Positions 34,427-46,966 of a DNA stretch of 64,000 nucleotides are shown here, piece after piece. The notes beneath the pieces were generated by a model. The model was not told the origin of the DNA. It saw only the letters and a program-made list of their open reading frames with translations, and did no database searches. A program made the translations under genes and the position numbers. Every line of letters starts with the position of its first letter. The stretch's first letter is position 1. Source of the stretch: Aquanectria penicillioides (Eukaryota > Ascomycota > Sordariomycetes > Hypocreales > Nectriaceae); the NCBI GenBank assembly GCA_003415625.1, contig PYIU01000004.1:2914001-2978000 (forward strand), written 5' to 3'.

Positions 34427-36440
34427 TTAGAAACTGAGATTACTTTTGTCAGTATCCTTGGTTGCCCTGATAACCGTCTGGATGTGTCGAGCCTCCAGAT
34501 CAGAGCCTTCCCTCCCGGCTAGAAGGAGGGATATCTCAACCATATTTTTGATTTGTCGGCCGTGAAATGGAAGAGTGGCAAGCTGAGAGTACTGGTCTTC
34601 TGTCACAGCGTTCCTTCGAGTGGATCGCGTGGCCAGCTGCTTCCAAATGTGTATCTTTGCTGTAGAATTGAGGTCGGGGTAGTGGAACGTGAGGTGGATC
34701 CGACTCTGAAAAGCAGGGTCGATTGTATTGACTTGGTTCGTGGTCAAAAGGAGAATACCGGGATAGTATTCGAGCATACTATTGGAATTTAGCGATACGG
34801 ATTCATCCTGTGTCTCTTTGCTCTTACCGGAGGAAGACAGCCACCACTTCGTTGTGATCCAAGCTATTGATCGAACGCCGTTCGAGAAAAATGTGGCATT
34901 CACCTAGTAGAAGAACCGCCTTCCATCGCCGAGTGATTTGAAGAACAGACTGGAGCCGCTCTTCAACACTGCCAGCAGATTGTCCCAGCTCTCTTGAACT
35001 CAAACAATACAGCGGACGACGAACATTGCCAGCCACTGCTTCCGCAGTGAGCGTCTTGCCAGTACCAGGGCTCTCAACGAGCAGCATAATTGCCCCTAGG
35101 CCTTTGCCTTCAATAACGTCATCGAATGAGCCGTTGCCTGCGTCTCGACTTTCCGAAATATGAGAACCAGTCTCGGTATCCGCTCGGCAACATCAAGTTC
35201 GGAAAAGCTGAATCGTTTCACGTTATATCCCGAATGTCGTCCATATCAAACTTGGCCATGAGCTTGAGATTTAGGGCATAGCCTCGAACACGAGAGTTGT
35301 ACAGAAGGAGTTGCTTGTTGGTCAATATTTCTGCAACATTATGTCAGTATCGTTTCTCATGGTGCATACTGAGGATTCATGCCTGGCTTTTTTTATGAAC
35401 CCTCCTTTACGATCCCTTTGTGTCTGGGTTGTCGACTATTGACAACAAACTTGTCATCAAGAGAAGTTGACATCTCGCTTCTCATGGCGTCACATAGAAG
35501 AATGAAGAGGCGTCGATGATTATGCGCCCATAGACCTAGCACCTATTGGTCAATGTCGGTCGTATTCGTCCACATCAGGGTCGACAAACGTTGCGTTTGA
35601 CATTGTCCGTGTCGACAACCAAACCAGAATAAGACTTGCAGTGGAAGCCGTCGAGATCCTGGAATTTCTGGTCTCTTGCCCCCAGGTCTAGTTCGACTTG
35701 CCCCTTGAACGTGTGAAAGGTGATTGGATATGCTTCTAGATTGGTAATATTTTGAGTCCCAGAGAATTGGGGAATCATTAGTGTCTCGGAATCGTAGCCG
35801 AATCTGTCTCCATCCCAATCGATAAATTAGAGAGTGAGAACAAACAGTCTGCACCTTTCAGAGGTGCCGTGCTCAAAATTGCCAAGAAGAAAAACCCGAT
35901 CATGACCATAAAGAGACGAATACACCTTCTTCCAAGGCTCGAAGAGGGCCCGGATCTTGTCAAATGTGATGACTAAATTGCTGAGCAGATCATCTATTTC
36001 CGTCTTTGTCTCCTTTAATTACAGGTTGACAATGTTGTAAAGAAGCTGCGAAAAGGGGTCTCCCTCGTGATTTTCCTCCTGGCGATTGATGAGGTCTCTA
36101 AAGATGTCCCACCTGTGGAAAAAAGGCTGAAATGGTGACTTGAAAACAATCTTTTCTGGGCTTGGCGTGATTCCGCGATAGTCTTTTAAAAACTATACCA
36201 AGGAGCTGTTTATCGCTGGGTTCTGGACAACAATAGAGCCGAGTACCAAGGGTTTCCCCTCACCGTGGTTCTTGGTCATTCGAACGACAAGAGCCTTGGA
36301 CCTTATCTCGGCTTCTTGCTCAATCGATCTCTTGAGATCATCTGGATAGTGATTGCGATAGGCCTGTTGGTGTGCGGGAATCATGGCTATCTCGGGACAT
36401 GGTCCTGCTGGGACCATGGAGAGAGTCTTCATCTTCAAAA
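34427..36440 (-). pseudogene. Decayed AAA+ ATPase (fungal DUF7025-AAA type)
   Basis: Read on the - strand, protein similarity to fungal AAA+ ATPases with an N-terminal DUF7025-type region is spread over several frames. From 5' to 3': a KALVVRMTKN block near 36.3 kb; FHRWDIFRDLINRQEENHEG near 36.1 kb; GTQNITNLEAYPITFH and KFQDLDGFHCKSYSG near 35.7 kb; FDDVIEGKGLG at about 35.1 kb; Walker A as ESPGTGKTLTAE just below 35,087; a Walker B-like region read LLLGECHIFLE; and LEYYPGILLLTTNQVNTIDPAF with FHGRQIKNM further on. An intact 49-nt intron (34827-34779) joins FLR to MLEYYPG, which shows that a spliced gene once existed. Stops and frame changes break the N-terminal half. The first Walker A position is Glu where Gly is usual, and the Walker B Asp position reads Gly. 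The 5' end is undefined and may lie beyond 36.5 kb. Confidence 0.78.
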
Positions 36441-37929
36441 TGCATAGCGATGGGTCGGCGATGTGGTGGGTGACGTACTACGGCTTGGATAGAACCAAAG
36501 ATGGCTGGTTGTGCACTCATCACGGCCTGATTGCTGAATTCGACGCCCTGTGTTCTATATCATTACCTGGTGTTTGGGCTTTGAATTTGAGCCCCTCTTT
36601 GTACATTCTTGTTGCCTACAAGCCTTGAAAGTGAGATAAGATGGGCTTGTGGCATTGGGGAAATAGAGCCGCGTAGTTCAATCTAATTGATCGTGCACGA
36701 TTGAAGACCTGCAAACGTCAACTCGCTGTTTGGCAAACTTGTTCGCTTCAATGTCAGCGTGCTTGATGCCTCAGACTTTGGCTGTGTGACATCCAATGTT
36801 TTGCCACGGGATGAGTACCCGCCGCGTCCAAGTTCAAGAAAGCAGCTATCAATTATGCAATCACGACGACGACCTGAACAATAGATGTGCACCATTCTCC
36901 CCGTAAAGTAAACCATTGGTGAGAATATTACTACCTTATTCTCAAGAAAACAGAAGAATCTATGAGAAAAGGACGTCAGCTAAAATACGGGGAATCGACA
37001 TCTGTGGAGAGGATACTCTTCCAACGAGTGATGCACACGAATCGACGAAACCCGGGGCTATGAATGAACCATCCAATCTCCAACCAAAGTCTTATTGGCA
37101 CAACCATTGCCTGGGGATATTCGACAGTGACTAAATGGTGATGGAAGCACTTGCCGGCTAGTAGCGACTCAGGGCGCCTATGGCGAGCCGTACAATAGAC
37201 GGCGCTCGAAGAGGCATCCAAACTATGTTTGGGTTGGTTTGCAGGGAAGATTTGGAACGGGCACTGGAAATCTTGAAACTGTGGTAGATGGTTTCTCTAC
37301 CAGGCTGAGCAGAGCACTTGGTCAGCCTGAAAAATGACTGGCTGCACTCATGAAGCTGAGAAAGGTCTGTGTTGAAGCAAGCCTACACACTACATACAAC
37401 CTTTGTAACACATATTGGATTTGAGACCGACTGAAGACTAACAGCTGCCGCGACGATTCGACCTCGCTATTTGTAATCCGATCAAACTGCAGATCTCGCA
37501 GAGCGAACTTTGGATGTAGGTTTCCTTTTGTCACTACAGCTTCAGACTAAGATTCGCTATTCTTGGACCAAAATTAAAAACAACAACGAACATTCAATCG
37601 GGATTATAGAAGTAACAGGTGTCACTGGGACAAGCGGGGGATACAACCATTATGTTTTAGACGCCAGTTAGCTTCTCACTGTAGGACAAATCACACCTCA
37701 TCAGAATCTTTTGGCAATGGAAGTTTAGCGATGAAACTTTGCAGCGAACTAAGGTGAAGAGAAAAACAAAAACTCCATTTTGTGGCAATTCAACTATGAT
37801 GATATAAAGGAAATGTCATGATTATCCCGGCCGTGAAACAAAGAACACCCTCATCATCCAAGCATACATTCGTTAAAAATGTGTATCCACTCCCTCATGC
37901 CCGTCCCCATTTTAATATAGAGATGCGCT
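36441..37929. other. AT-rich flank of the AAA+ pseudogene, no gene assigned
   Basis: Only short open frames occur. Some on the - strand (for example near 37.0-37.5 kb) have ordinary composition but no family I recognise. They could be further remnants of the decayed gene. The last part holds the 3' UTR of malate synthase. Confidence 0.45.
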
Positions 37930-39996
37930 TTACAGCTTAGAAGCAGGGCTGGGAGTGCCGGCGGCGGTGATTTCATTGTACAAGAGACTGATACCCAATG
38001 TTAGCAAGACTGAATTGTCAGGTGAGAGAAAGTGGGATGAACGTACGTGGTCAGGAAGTCAGCGTAGTCCTCGCCAGTGACCTGGCCAGAGAAGTACTGG
38101 GCAGCAAGGTGGAACTTGTTGCCCTTGGGAGCGCCAGCGGCGAGCTGGTCCGCACACTCCTTGAGGAGCTTGAGGGAGTAGGCCTTGTCGACACGCTTGC
38201 CCTCGGCGGTAGTGACGCCGTGCTTCACCCACTGCCAGAGCTGGCTTCGGGACACCTCGGCGGTAGCAGCATCCTCCCTGAGTGGCTTGTTAGCAACGTT
38301 CTCAAAGACATGATATCCGCGTGGTAGACTTACATCAGGAAGTTGATGGGGACACAGCCGACACCTCGGATCCAGGCCTCCATGTATCCAAGACCGATGT
38401 TGAGGTTCTTCTTGATGCCCTCCTCAGTGATGGTTCCAGGCACATTCATGTTAAGCAGGTCGTTCTGGCCGATGGTGACGTCCTCTCGTCGCACAAACAG
38501 CTGGTTAGGAGTGGGCATGTGCTTGTTGAAGATCTCGGTGGCAATGCTAGCAAGGGCAGGGTGGGCAACCCAGGTACCGTCGTGGCCAGCGCGGACCTCG
38601 CGAAGCTTGTCGGCGCGGACACCCTCCATGGCCTTGTCGTTGGCAACGGGGTCGTTCTTGATGGGGATCTGAGCAGCCATGCCACCCATGGCGTGGACGC
38701 CACGCTTGTGGCAGGTTTGGATGAGCAGCTTCACGTAAGCCTCCATGAAGGGGACAGTCATGGTAACGGCAGAACGGTCAGGGAGAACGAAGTTGGCGTT
38801 GTTGCGGAACTTCTTGATGACGCTGAAGATGTAGTCCCAGCGACCGCAGTTGAGACCAGAGCTGTGGTCACGGAGCTCGTAGATGATCTCGTCCATCTCA
38901 AAGGCAGCGAGGATGGTCTCGATCAGGACGGTGCCTCGGATGGTGCCACGGGGCATGCCAATGTAGTCCTGGGCAAGGTTGAAGACGTCGTTCCAGAGAC
39001 GAGCTTCGAGGTGGCTCTCCATCTTGGGAGGTAGAAGTAAGGGCCCTGACCCTGGCGCTGGGTCTCGAAAGCATTGTGGAAGAAGTACAGACCAAAGTCG
39101 AAGAGAGAGCCGGAGATGGGCTCGCCGTCCACGATGAAATGCTTCTCCTCGAGGTGCCAGCCACGAGGACGAACAATGAGGGTAGGGAGCTTGCGGTCGG
39201 TTCGGAGCTTGTACTCCTTGGGGCCCTGCTTGAAATCGACCTGACGGCGGTTGGCATCGTACAGGTTGATCTGGCCGTTGATCATGTTGTCCCAGGTGGG
39301 GGCGCTAGAATCTGAAGTGCCATGTTAGTCATGTTCATTACCATTCAACTGGATCTAGAAATCATAATGTCGCTAAAACAAAACCGAGCTCAAGGTTTCC
39401 GTCTTGATGTTGCAACGGCAGGCCGCGGCCGGCGCCGGCGGAATCCGACTGGATCCGACTGACGGCATCGCTTGTCGCCAACTCCACCGAAGCTCTCGTC
39501 GATTGTGTAATTCAACGTCTCTCGCCGGCGGCCGCGACAGGCTTGGCGGGATCGCAATTGCAATTTGGACATCAAATTTTGACATCAAATTTTGACATCA
39601 AATGACAACGCATAATAGAAAAAAAAAAAACTTACCCTCAAAATCGGCCATGTAGGTCCAGACATCGGCGTTCAGGGCATTGACCACCATCTTGCGGTCA
39701 GTAGGACCGGTGATCTCAACACGGCGGTCCACCAGGCCGGGCGCCGGCGGCGCACCCTTCCAGGTAGAGTTTTCGCGGATGTGCTTGGTCTCGGGGAGAA
39801 AGTCCGGCAGGATGCCGCGATCCAACTCGGCCTGGCGCACCTTGCGGCGCTCGAGAAGAGTCTTGCGGGTGGCATTGAAGGAGCGGTGCAGGAGAGCGAG
39901 GAAGGCGAGGGCCTCGGGGGTGAGGATCTTGCGGTGAACGTCGTCGACCTTGCCGAGGACAGAGACGCCCTGGAGGATGGAATCGGTGGAAGGCAT
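37930..39996 (-). CDS. acuE: Malate synthase, glyoxylate cycle, peroxisomal (one frame break)
   Basis: Condenses glyoxylate and acetyl-CoA to malate, allowing growth on acetate, ethanol and fatty acids. Four exons (39996-39636, 39311-38334, 38277-38047, 37987-37930) with introns of 324, 56 and 59 nt. The first junction restores DFEDSSAPTW. The family signature [16 protein letters not shown] is present in exon 2, together with [12 protein letters not shown]. The protein ends in SKL, a type 1 peroxisome (glyoxysome) import signal. Exon 2 has a frame break: QGPYFYLP must continue into [14 protein letters not shown], which needs one extra C in the run at 39026-39028 (GGG on the + strand). With it the phases of all exons agree and the product is 542 residues, the normal length. 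A sequence error is therefore far more likely than a dead gene. The leader before 39996 is CT-rich. Confidence 0.96.
39568..39603. repeat. 13-bp direct repeat inside malate synthase intron 1
   Basis: GACATCAAATTTT occurs twice in tandem, followed by a third partial copy, near the 5' splice site of the unusually long first intron. Confidence 0.8.
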
Positions 39997-42900
39997 TGTG
40001 ACTGATGTGAAGATGTGAAGTTTTGAGCGAGGAAGAGGGAGAGGGAGAGGAGAGATGGTGGTAGGAGGTGGCGGGGTGTAAAGTCTATGGGAGGACGGCT
40101 ATATGTGTAGACTTTCACGTGTCGCGGGGGGGATAGAAGGATGCAACGCTACGGCGCGGCACCGCAATTCAAATGACACAAAAAGTGTAGCTCGGTTGTT
40201 TGTTTAACCTGTCGGCGATCGAATTCGATCCAGCGGCAGAGAAAATTATTGGTCGAGAGAGTTGTCGAGAAGGGAGACGAGGTCGTGGTGAGGTCGTGAG
40301 GGATCTCGGTGTGGATGCAGATGTAAAAAATCCGGGGTAAGCTTTCAACCGAGCAAATGCACGTTGTAGACGAGGAACAGGAAGAGATTGAGGAAAAACA
40401 AAGTCGGTCATTCGGTACAAGACCAAGGCTTAATATATACAATTTGCTAGAGGGCCAGCCAGGTCGGAAACCCGAGGAGAGCTACGATGGAGGCGCACCA
40501 GATGGCTTCGGACTACGACCGAGCACCGTTACGAGTCACGGCCGCCCGGGCCTGGGGAAACATCATCCACATCCACCTTCAATTCCGCTTCCGCTTTCCG
40601 CATACACTCCCACCTTAAGCCGCGGATGTCAAATGCATTGTAATGCTGTGCATCTGCGCGACGGCTTCATCGGGGGCCTGGTGTGTTTTAAAGGATGATA
40701 CCCAACTACCTACCCAAAGCAGAGATGTCATGGTGAAGGCATTTGGGGCACATAACTTGCGGCATTGTACATGCAGAGATGGGGGGAACTCATGATGACG
40801 TTGGTTGCTGGATGGAGGGGCAGCATCGACGGCCACCACAAGCTAACGACCAATCATCAGACGAACCTCGGCCATTGAAACCCTTCCTTGGCCTCTCTTT
40901 CTCTTACCCGCGACGTCTTTTTCTCGCCTCTAGCTGCTCTCAGCCACTTACCGAGCAAGACTCCAGCGAGTCCCGTGCTCCGCGTCCCGTGTTCATCCAG
41001 ATCCAGCCATGGAGGCTCGCTGGGGCTCGCTGGGGCCAATCCCGCCCCCACAATCCACGGCCATCGTCCGTGTGTGCCCCCGGTCGGTAGCCATCGGCCT
41101 CGGGTGGATGGAACCAAGAGTTAAAAAAGGAGAATGTCAAAGGAGAAATTGGTCTGGAGCTTGCTCGAACTAAGCTGTACCTACCTATGTACCAAGCTTG
41201 CCCTTCCCTGGCACTAACGGAGAGCCCTTGCTCTATAGGTAGATACAGCAGGTACCTTGCCTTGACTGATTGGATGGAGGAAGGCGAGAGGGGGCACAGG
41301 TAAAGGCAGACAGCAGCAGGAGCATGTGCGTTTTCCATGCGCATGCAAGGTGGGTGATGGGGAAGGATGAAGGGTGGAAGGCGCCGACCGCGGGCGTCAT
41401 GAGTTCTCCACTTGCCCTACACTGCAAGTCGCCGCCTCCCACAAGCTCTTCTACTGGTACTACAAGTGGCCCCTGCTTCGAGCCGTCGCCGGGGTAAGGG
41501 ACTTGCTCCGACGCCATCACTACTAAATCCTGCCGAGGACAAGTACACCACAAATGCACTTGTCCTGCCCTAAAAAAACCGGTATTTTCTCGGACCCAAC
41601 TCAGGTACCCCGGATGTATCATCCAGAGCCCCCTCCGAGCCCGCCGCATGCCCGGCCGTGTGCTCTCCTCTTCCCCAGCCCTCCTCCAACCAATGCTCCT
41701 ACTCGATCCAACCCTCATCTGCCCTGTACCAAAACCCGGGGTGGCCATTGGGGCCTGGATCTCACAATGGCTCACGTTTGGGACGACAGACAGATGAGAC
41801 GCGACACAGTACTTCGGAAACCGACCGAGACGTCGTGGACATGGCATTCCCGCGCCTCGGCTTTACGATATCGGTTTTGTTCTTCTTGTTTCTTGTTGCC
41901 GTCGTGGAAGGAATCATCGCTGTCTCGTGAATACCGGTATCCATCACCGTCTCCCGTCCTAGTTTGTCCTTCCAAGCATTATCGATTTTTTTTTCTCGCC
42001 CCCCTTGTCCTGCGGCTCCGTGGGGTCGAGGAGTCAGAATCCAGTCAGATCTGGGTCTAGGTCTGGGGTTTGGCCGTTTTGGGAGTCGACCAGATTCCTC
42101 CCAGTGAATACTTTACATTCCGATACTCTCTCCCTTTGTCGACTATCTTCTACGGGGACACGTACTGTGCGGTGGACATGTCCTGATGGAGGTCAAGCGA
42201 CTGGCTCAGCGCATCCCCATATCTTGCTCCAGACTCAAGACGTCAGATCAGCTTGCATGGAAATTCTGCATGTGCAGAAAAGAGTGGGAGGCTCGCAGCG
42301 GCGCGGCAGTACCGTCGGTACGTATCACACCCGGCCGGGAACCTCATGTGGGGCCCGACCACAGTCGGCACTCCGTATGAAGGACGCGCCATCCGATCTA
42401 CCGACCGAGAAGCCGAGGCTTGCAACCATGAGCCTCTGCCTCAATCATCTGGCCGCCCCCTAGAACCGACACACCTCACCTGTCAAGTTGGTAGTGGTTA
42501 ATAGGCTTGGCACATCCGGAGACATTTTGATCTTGTAAGGATCGTAACCCCTCCATCACTATGCACAAGTTCGCAAGGTCATCAACCACAGCGAATTCCC
42601 AAGCTTCACGGCGAATAGACCCTGGCGTAATGTCGGAAGTGTGCAACCTGGATAAATGAAACCGATTGATATCTATTAACCGATCATGATCTGATATAAA
42701 CTCCGATCGAGGTCTGATAGGCCAGCTAACGAATGGACGAGTTGGTCAGTTACCGAGAAGAGAAACAGCGAGTGAACGCATGTGGATATCCGCCCAGGTT
42801 GCCCGTTCGAGCATCACTCCATCTTTCAAGTCCGCCAAAAACAAGGGAAAAAAAGCGATCATCATCCATCCCAAAAAGCAAGAGACCAAACGAATACAAA

Positions 42901-43103
42901 ACCAGACGTAACGAGCCAACGTTTGGCATCCAACTCCTGTCCAACACCTGTACAAGGAAATAGCTAAAGCCATACATGAATGTTTCTTCATCCAAACAGC
43001 ATTAATGATGAATCAATACTGTACGCAACGAGATGTGCTCCTTCAAACGCAGAAACTGTCAACTCTCTACGACGAGTATCCCTCGCCAAAGTCAAAAGAC
43101 TGC
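39997..43103. other. Malate synthase promoter and 3 kb without a supported gene
   Basis: The first 150 bases upstream of malate synthase form a CT-rich leader on the - strand. GCGGGG-type motifs near 40070-40075 and 40126-40132 fit the CreA consensus SYGGRG, which would suit a glucose-repressed glyoxylate gene, but they are short and unproven. Further right, overlapping open frames (up to about 200 codons near 41.2-41.8 kb) show no protein character. TACCTACC clusters occur near 41.17-41.25 kb. The 3' UTR of the kinase gene lies at the right end. Confidence 0.45.
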
Positions 43104-46100
43104 TCATGAGTTGAGTGTTTTAATCATCATCTTCTCCTTGTTCTTGTCCGTCACTAGAAGCCCACGCGCCTCGAACACCATCTTGATGGTATTGACCACT
43201 TTATGGAAACTGCTAGCCGCGCCTCGCTCCTGCGTGAATCGAACAATGCTGAGCGGCTGCTTTTTACCATGCTCAATTACCGTTATAATTTCGGCAGCAA
43301 ATGACACCTCCTTGAGGTCAAGATCTGTGGTTTGGATTGTGGTCAGTCAAATTCTAACATCGGGAGGTGCCCAATTCACGTACAGTTCTTAGCTCCCACC
43401 CGTGCAAAAACAATGTTGCGCTGTCTATCAACCTGAATGCCTCGCATGCCATACCTGCGCCACTCCCGAAGCACGATGGCAATCTCCTGACGCGCCCGGC
43501 GCCTTGAGATCGTCAAGCATAGATGGCCAATAGCAGGCTTGACCCGGAAGAGGCGTGCAAGCCAGCTCTGCTTCACATCAATGTTGCGGAGACCGCCAGA
43601 CCCAGACTCATTCAGCTTGTTGGCCACCTTGGTGTGGGTAAAATGCTTGTTTACAACGTCCATTCCTGAGGAAGGTGACCTCTTAGCGTCGAGGTCTCCC
43701 GCTCCTGTAGAACCAGTAAGCACATTAGCTTGAAGATGCGTCCGACTTGACGTACGGTCAATTGACATACCCGAATCCCGGGGCTTGTTGCTCTTCCAAA
43801 ACGGGAACCCGAATGACTTCTTCTTCTCCTGAATCCCTGTTAGGGCAGAATCTCCATGCTTGGCTTCGCTTGCTATCATGGTCGAGCTGCAGTCTTGCCA
43901 GTCGGCAACATCCACAGTTTCGGACTCGGACTTGTGCGACCTCTTGAACCATGATTTCATTCTCTCCTTCACCGGAGCTTGCGTCCCCTGCAAGGTTTGT
44001 GATGTAGTATTTGCGCTTTCCTCGCTACGTTCGTGGATACTCTCCGGGATACCCTCTTCGTTGTATGTGGTGTTAGGATGCGGTGTACGACTCGGTTCGC
44101 TACTTCCGACCGGCTTGCGCACGAAAAGCGGCCTAGGGACCTTGACTGGGCTCTGAGAGCCTGGGGAATTGACCACACGAATGCTGTGTTCGACCCTGTT
44201 CAAGTACTGCATGCCGTTCTCCCTTCCGTTTCTCTTCTTGGTTGGGGTATGAGGTGGCGCTGAGACGATGCGAGTTTTGTCATTTGTTGTGTTCGCCTCA
44301 TTTATGGAAGGGAGTTCTGCCGGCTTCTTGTGTTTATTAGTGTAGACAGGCGCTGATACTACCCGTCTTTCAACATTTTTTGTTAAAACAACTGGGAGGA
44401 CTGTCTCAACCTGCTCTGACGCCAACTCCCCAAGATGCTCATCTCGCGAGGTTGGCTGAGAGTTGACCGGTGTAGGGGCTAAAGCATGCACATGAATTGA
44501 TTCTGGTGTGGGAAGCGGGGGCAACGGCCGACTCTCTGGATTTGGAGTGGTACATGACATTCCACATTCATGGCCTTGGACCACAGGCTCATCGGGGGCC
44601 TCGATAGAGAAGGAGAATGGTGTTGTCTCACGTTGATTCCTGTTGCCCTCCGTAAGAGAACCGGCAATGGAGTCTTCCTCAATCAATGAGCTTTTGAACG
44701 CCTCATCGCAATCTTTGGCAATATTGCTGCTAAAGTGCCTCAACTCTTCCCCAAATATTTCCGAAACATGTTTTGGGTCAATGTCTGATTTTTGGGTTGT
44801 CTTTTGGGATGATTTGCGCGATGGCTTAGGAAGAAGAAGTCCACTTGGTAAGCTAGGTACTTCTGGCGTTGGTGTGCGATCCATATTGATTTGATAGGTG
44901 GACCCTCGTTCCCTAACGAGGTCTTTCATGTATGACGGAACAGGACCACTGCGGACACGAACCATAGAGTCAGATCGCTTCCGAATGCTTGAGAAATCAA
45001 CACCTCGCTTGTGGCGCACGCTACGCGTATGCGGGGTTGTTTGTCGACTACTATGAAGGGAGGAGATTGAACTCTTGGATTGGATACGTCCAGCGGTTGA
45101 AGTACGACCAGTACTCATTCGACCCTGTCGAGCTATTGAACCACTTCTAACTCGCCCTTGGTAAGAGCCACTAGCTGTTTGGTAACGACGAAGACTGGTT
45201 TTGGAATGGCTCCTTGGAGGACCAGTGCGGGACCGACGGCTACCAGGTCGATGCGGGGAGTAGTTCCCAGTCGAATCTGCGTCTGCCGCATTGGAGATGA
45301 CTGTAAATCGAGAAACGGATCGCCCGTGGCCATTCGCATGGGGCTGAGAAAATTCGCGAGTAGAGACTCGCTTCTTCCATGCACCGGGTTTGAGGTGATG
45401 GTAATCACTCATGGAGTGAGCAAGTTCAGGCTTGAAGTCCTCCAGTTGTTTCTCACGATAGTTGAATAACAACCAGTAGAAGGCTTTTTGATCATTTGGC
45501 CTGAAATTGTTAGCCGTGAGACTATGTGTGTCCGAATTAGTATCACTTACTGTTCACAGGTTAGCTTGAGCTTGAGATCACTCTCACTGAACATGTGCCA
45601 CATGGACCTAAGTTGCCGCAACAGCTGAGGGTCAATATCCTGAATCGGCACCGGGTTGTACTGGAAGCCTTTTCGAGTGTCTGGGGGCTGGCCCTTAGTA
45701 TCGTCAGCGTTGTCCAGATAAGCGTATTTGGTAACCAAGGGATGCCGCCATATCTCTTGCAAGGTGATGCGTCTGTCAGGATTGACTTGGAGCATTCGGT
45801 CAATAAGGTTTGCAGCTTCGCGGCTCAGGAAATCTGGCATTTGATACTCTCCCCTTTTCGTCCTGGACATCATTACACGAAGGTTCGGGTCGTCGAAAGG
45901 CAATGTCGCAGATAGCATTGCAAAGAGGATGACGCCCAAGCTCCAGATGTCCGCCCGGTCTCCTCGGTATTGTCTGTTCTTGAGGAGCTCTGGAGCCGCG
46001 TAATGAGGGCTGCCACAAGCCGTGGCAAGTCGATGAGTGTCAGTTTGGTGAAGCGCAGCCATTCCAAAGTCAGCAATCTTGATCCGAAGATCTGCTGTGA

Positions 46101-46966
46101 TCAGGATATTTTCTGGCTTGAGATCGCGATGGCAAATGTTGAATGAGTGACAGTAGGAAATTGCGCTAATGATCTGGCGGAAAAAGTAGATGGCAACCTG
46201 CTCACTCAATCTGCCCTTCATATTGATGAAGGTGAATAAGTCTCCCTGGTCGATATACTCGAGAATGAGGTACCTGAAGAACATTAGTTGTAGGACTATA
46301 CAAGGTCCTTTGCGAAAACACCTACACTTCCGATCGATTTTCCCAAATATCGTATAGTTTCATGATATTTGGGTGCTCAATGAGTTTGAGGATTGCCACC
46401 TCGCGCTCGATTTGCATGGGAACTCTCATCTCGCCGTTGATTTGCTCAGGGAAACTGTTATCCCACTTGCTCAGGGCTGCCAGGCTGCTATCGTGGACTA
46501 AGTTCGCCATGCGCCTGTTGACGATCTTGACCGCCGCGAGCTGGTTGGTCCCACTGTGGCGACAGAGGCGAACACGGGCTGATGACCCCTTGCCCAATGT
46601 TCTTCCTAACTGCCACGGGCCAATGTGAGTTTTGTAGTTCTTTTTGCTGCGGTTGCTGGCCGATGAGTCCTGGGATGTCTGGGAAAGGCGTTTTTGGTTG
46701 TCCATCTCCTGAGGTGGCCTTAGTACTGCAGGGCCTTGAGGACGAGTAGCCGGTGCGTAGTGGCCGGGCGCAGGGCCAGCTCGATGCCCCGAGGGGCCGC
46801 CGGGATGTGTGTAATGCTGGCGAGGGACGTAACCATTCGGTGCACGAGAGTGGTCATATCGGTATTTCGGGCGTGGGCCATCTTGAGGAGGATAGGTTGA
46901 GTTGATTCGGTTCGATGCCTCGGAAAGTGGCGAACGAGTGGTGTTGGCAACGTAAGTCTCCGCCAT
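43104..46966 (-). CDS. Gin4/Hsl1-type serine/threonine kinase with KA1-like tail
   Basis: Related to yeast Hsl1/Gin4/Kcc4 and fission-yeast Cdr kinases, which couple septin and bud-neck or medial-node organisation to mitotic entry. Four exons (46966-46326, 46273-45551, 45500-43384, 43324-43104) with introns of 52, 50 and 59 nt give 1,233 residues in one continuous frame. The N-terminus (1-115) is disordered. The kinase domain spans about 115-385, with the glycine loop GRTLGKGS (121-128), the lysine in AAVK (147), HRDLKPEN (Asp264), DFG (282-284) and APE (307-309). All catalytic residues are present. A long basic, Ser-rich linker follows (RSKTSLRR-like stretches, many SP/TP sites). The C-terminal 120 residues (LCLTISRRRARQEIAIVLREW to MVFEARGLLV) fit a kinase-associated KA1 lipid-binding domain, which is split by the last intron. 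It is divergent with SMC5 across 2.4 kb. Confidence 0.93.

Noticed and set aside
38321..39034. 237-codon + strand open frame
   Set aside because: It is exactly antisense to malate synthase exon 2. Its Val/Leu/Asp-rich translation is the usual shadow of a GC-biased coding strand.
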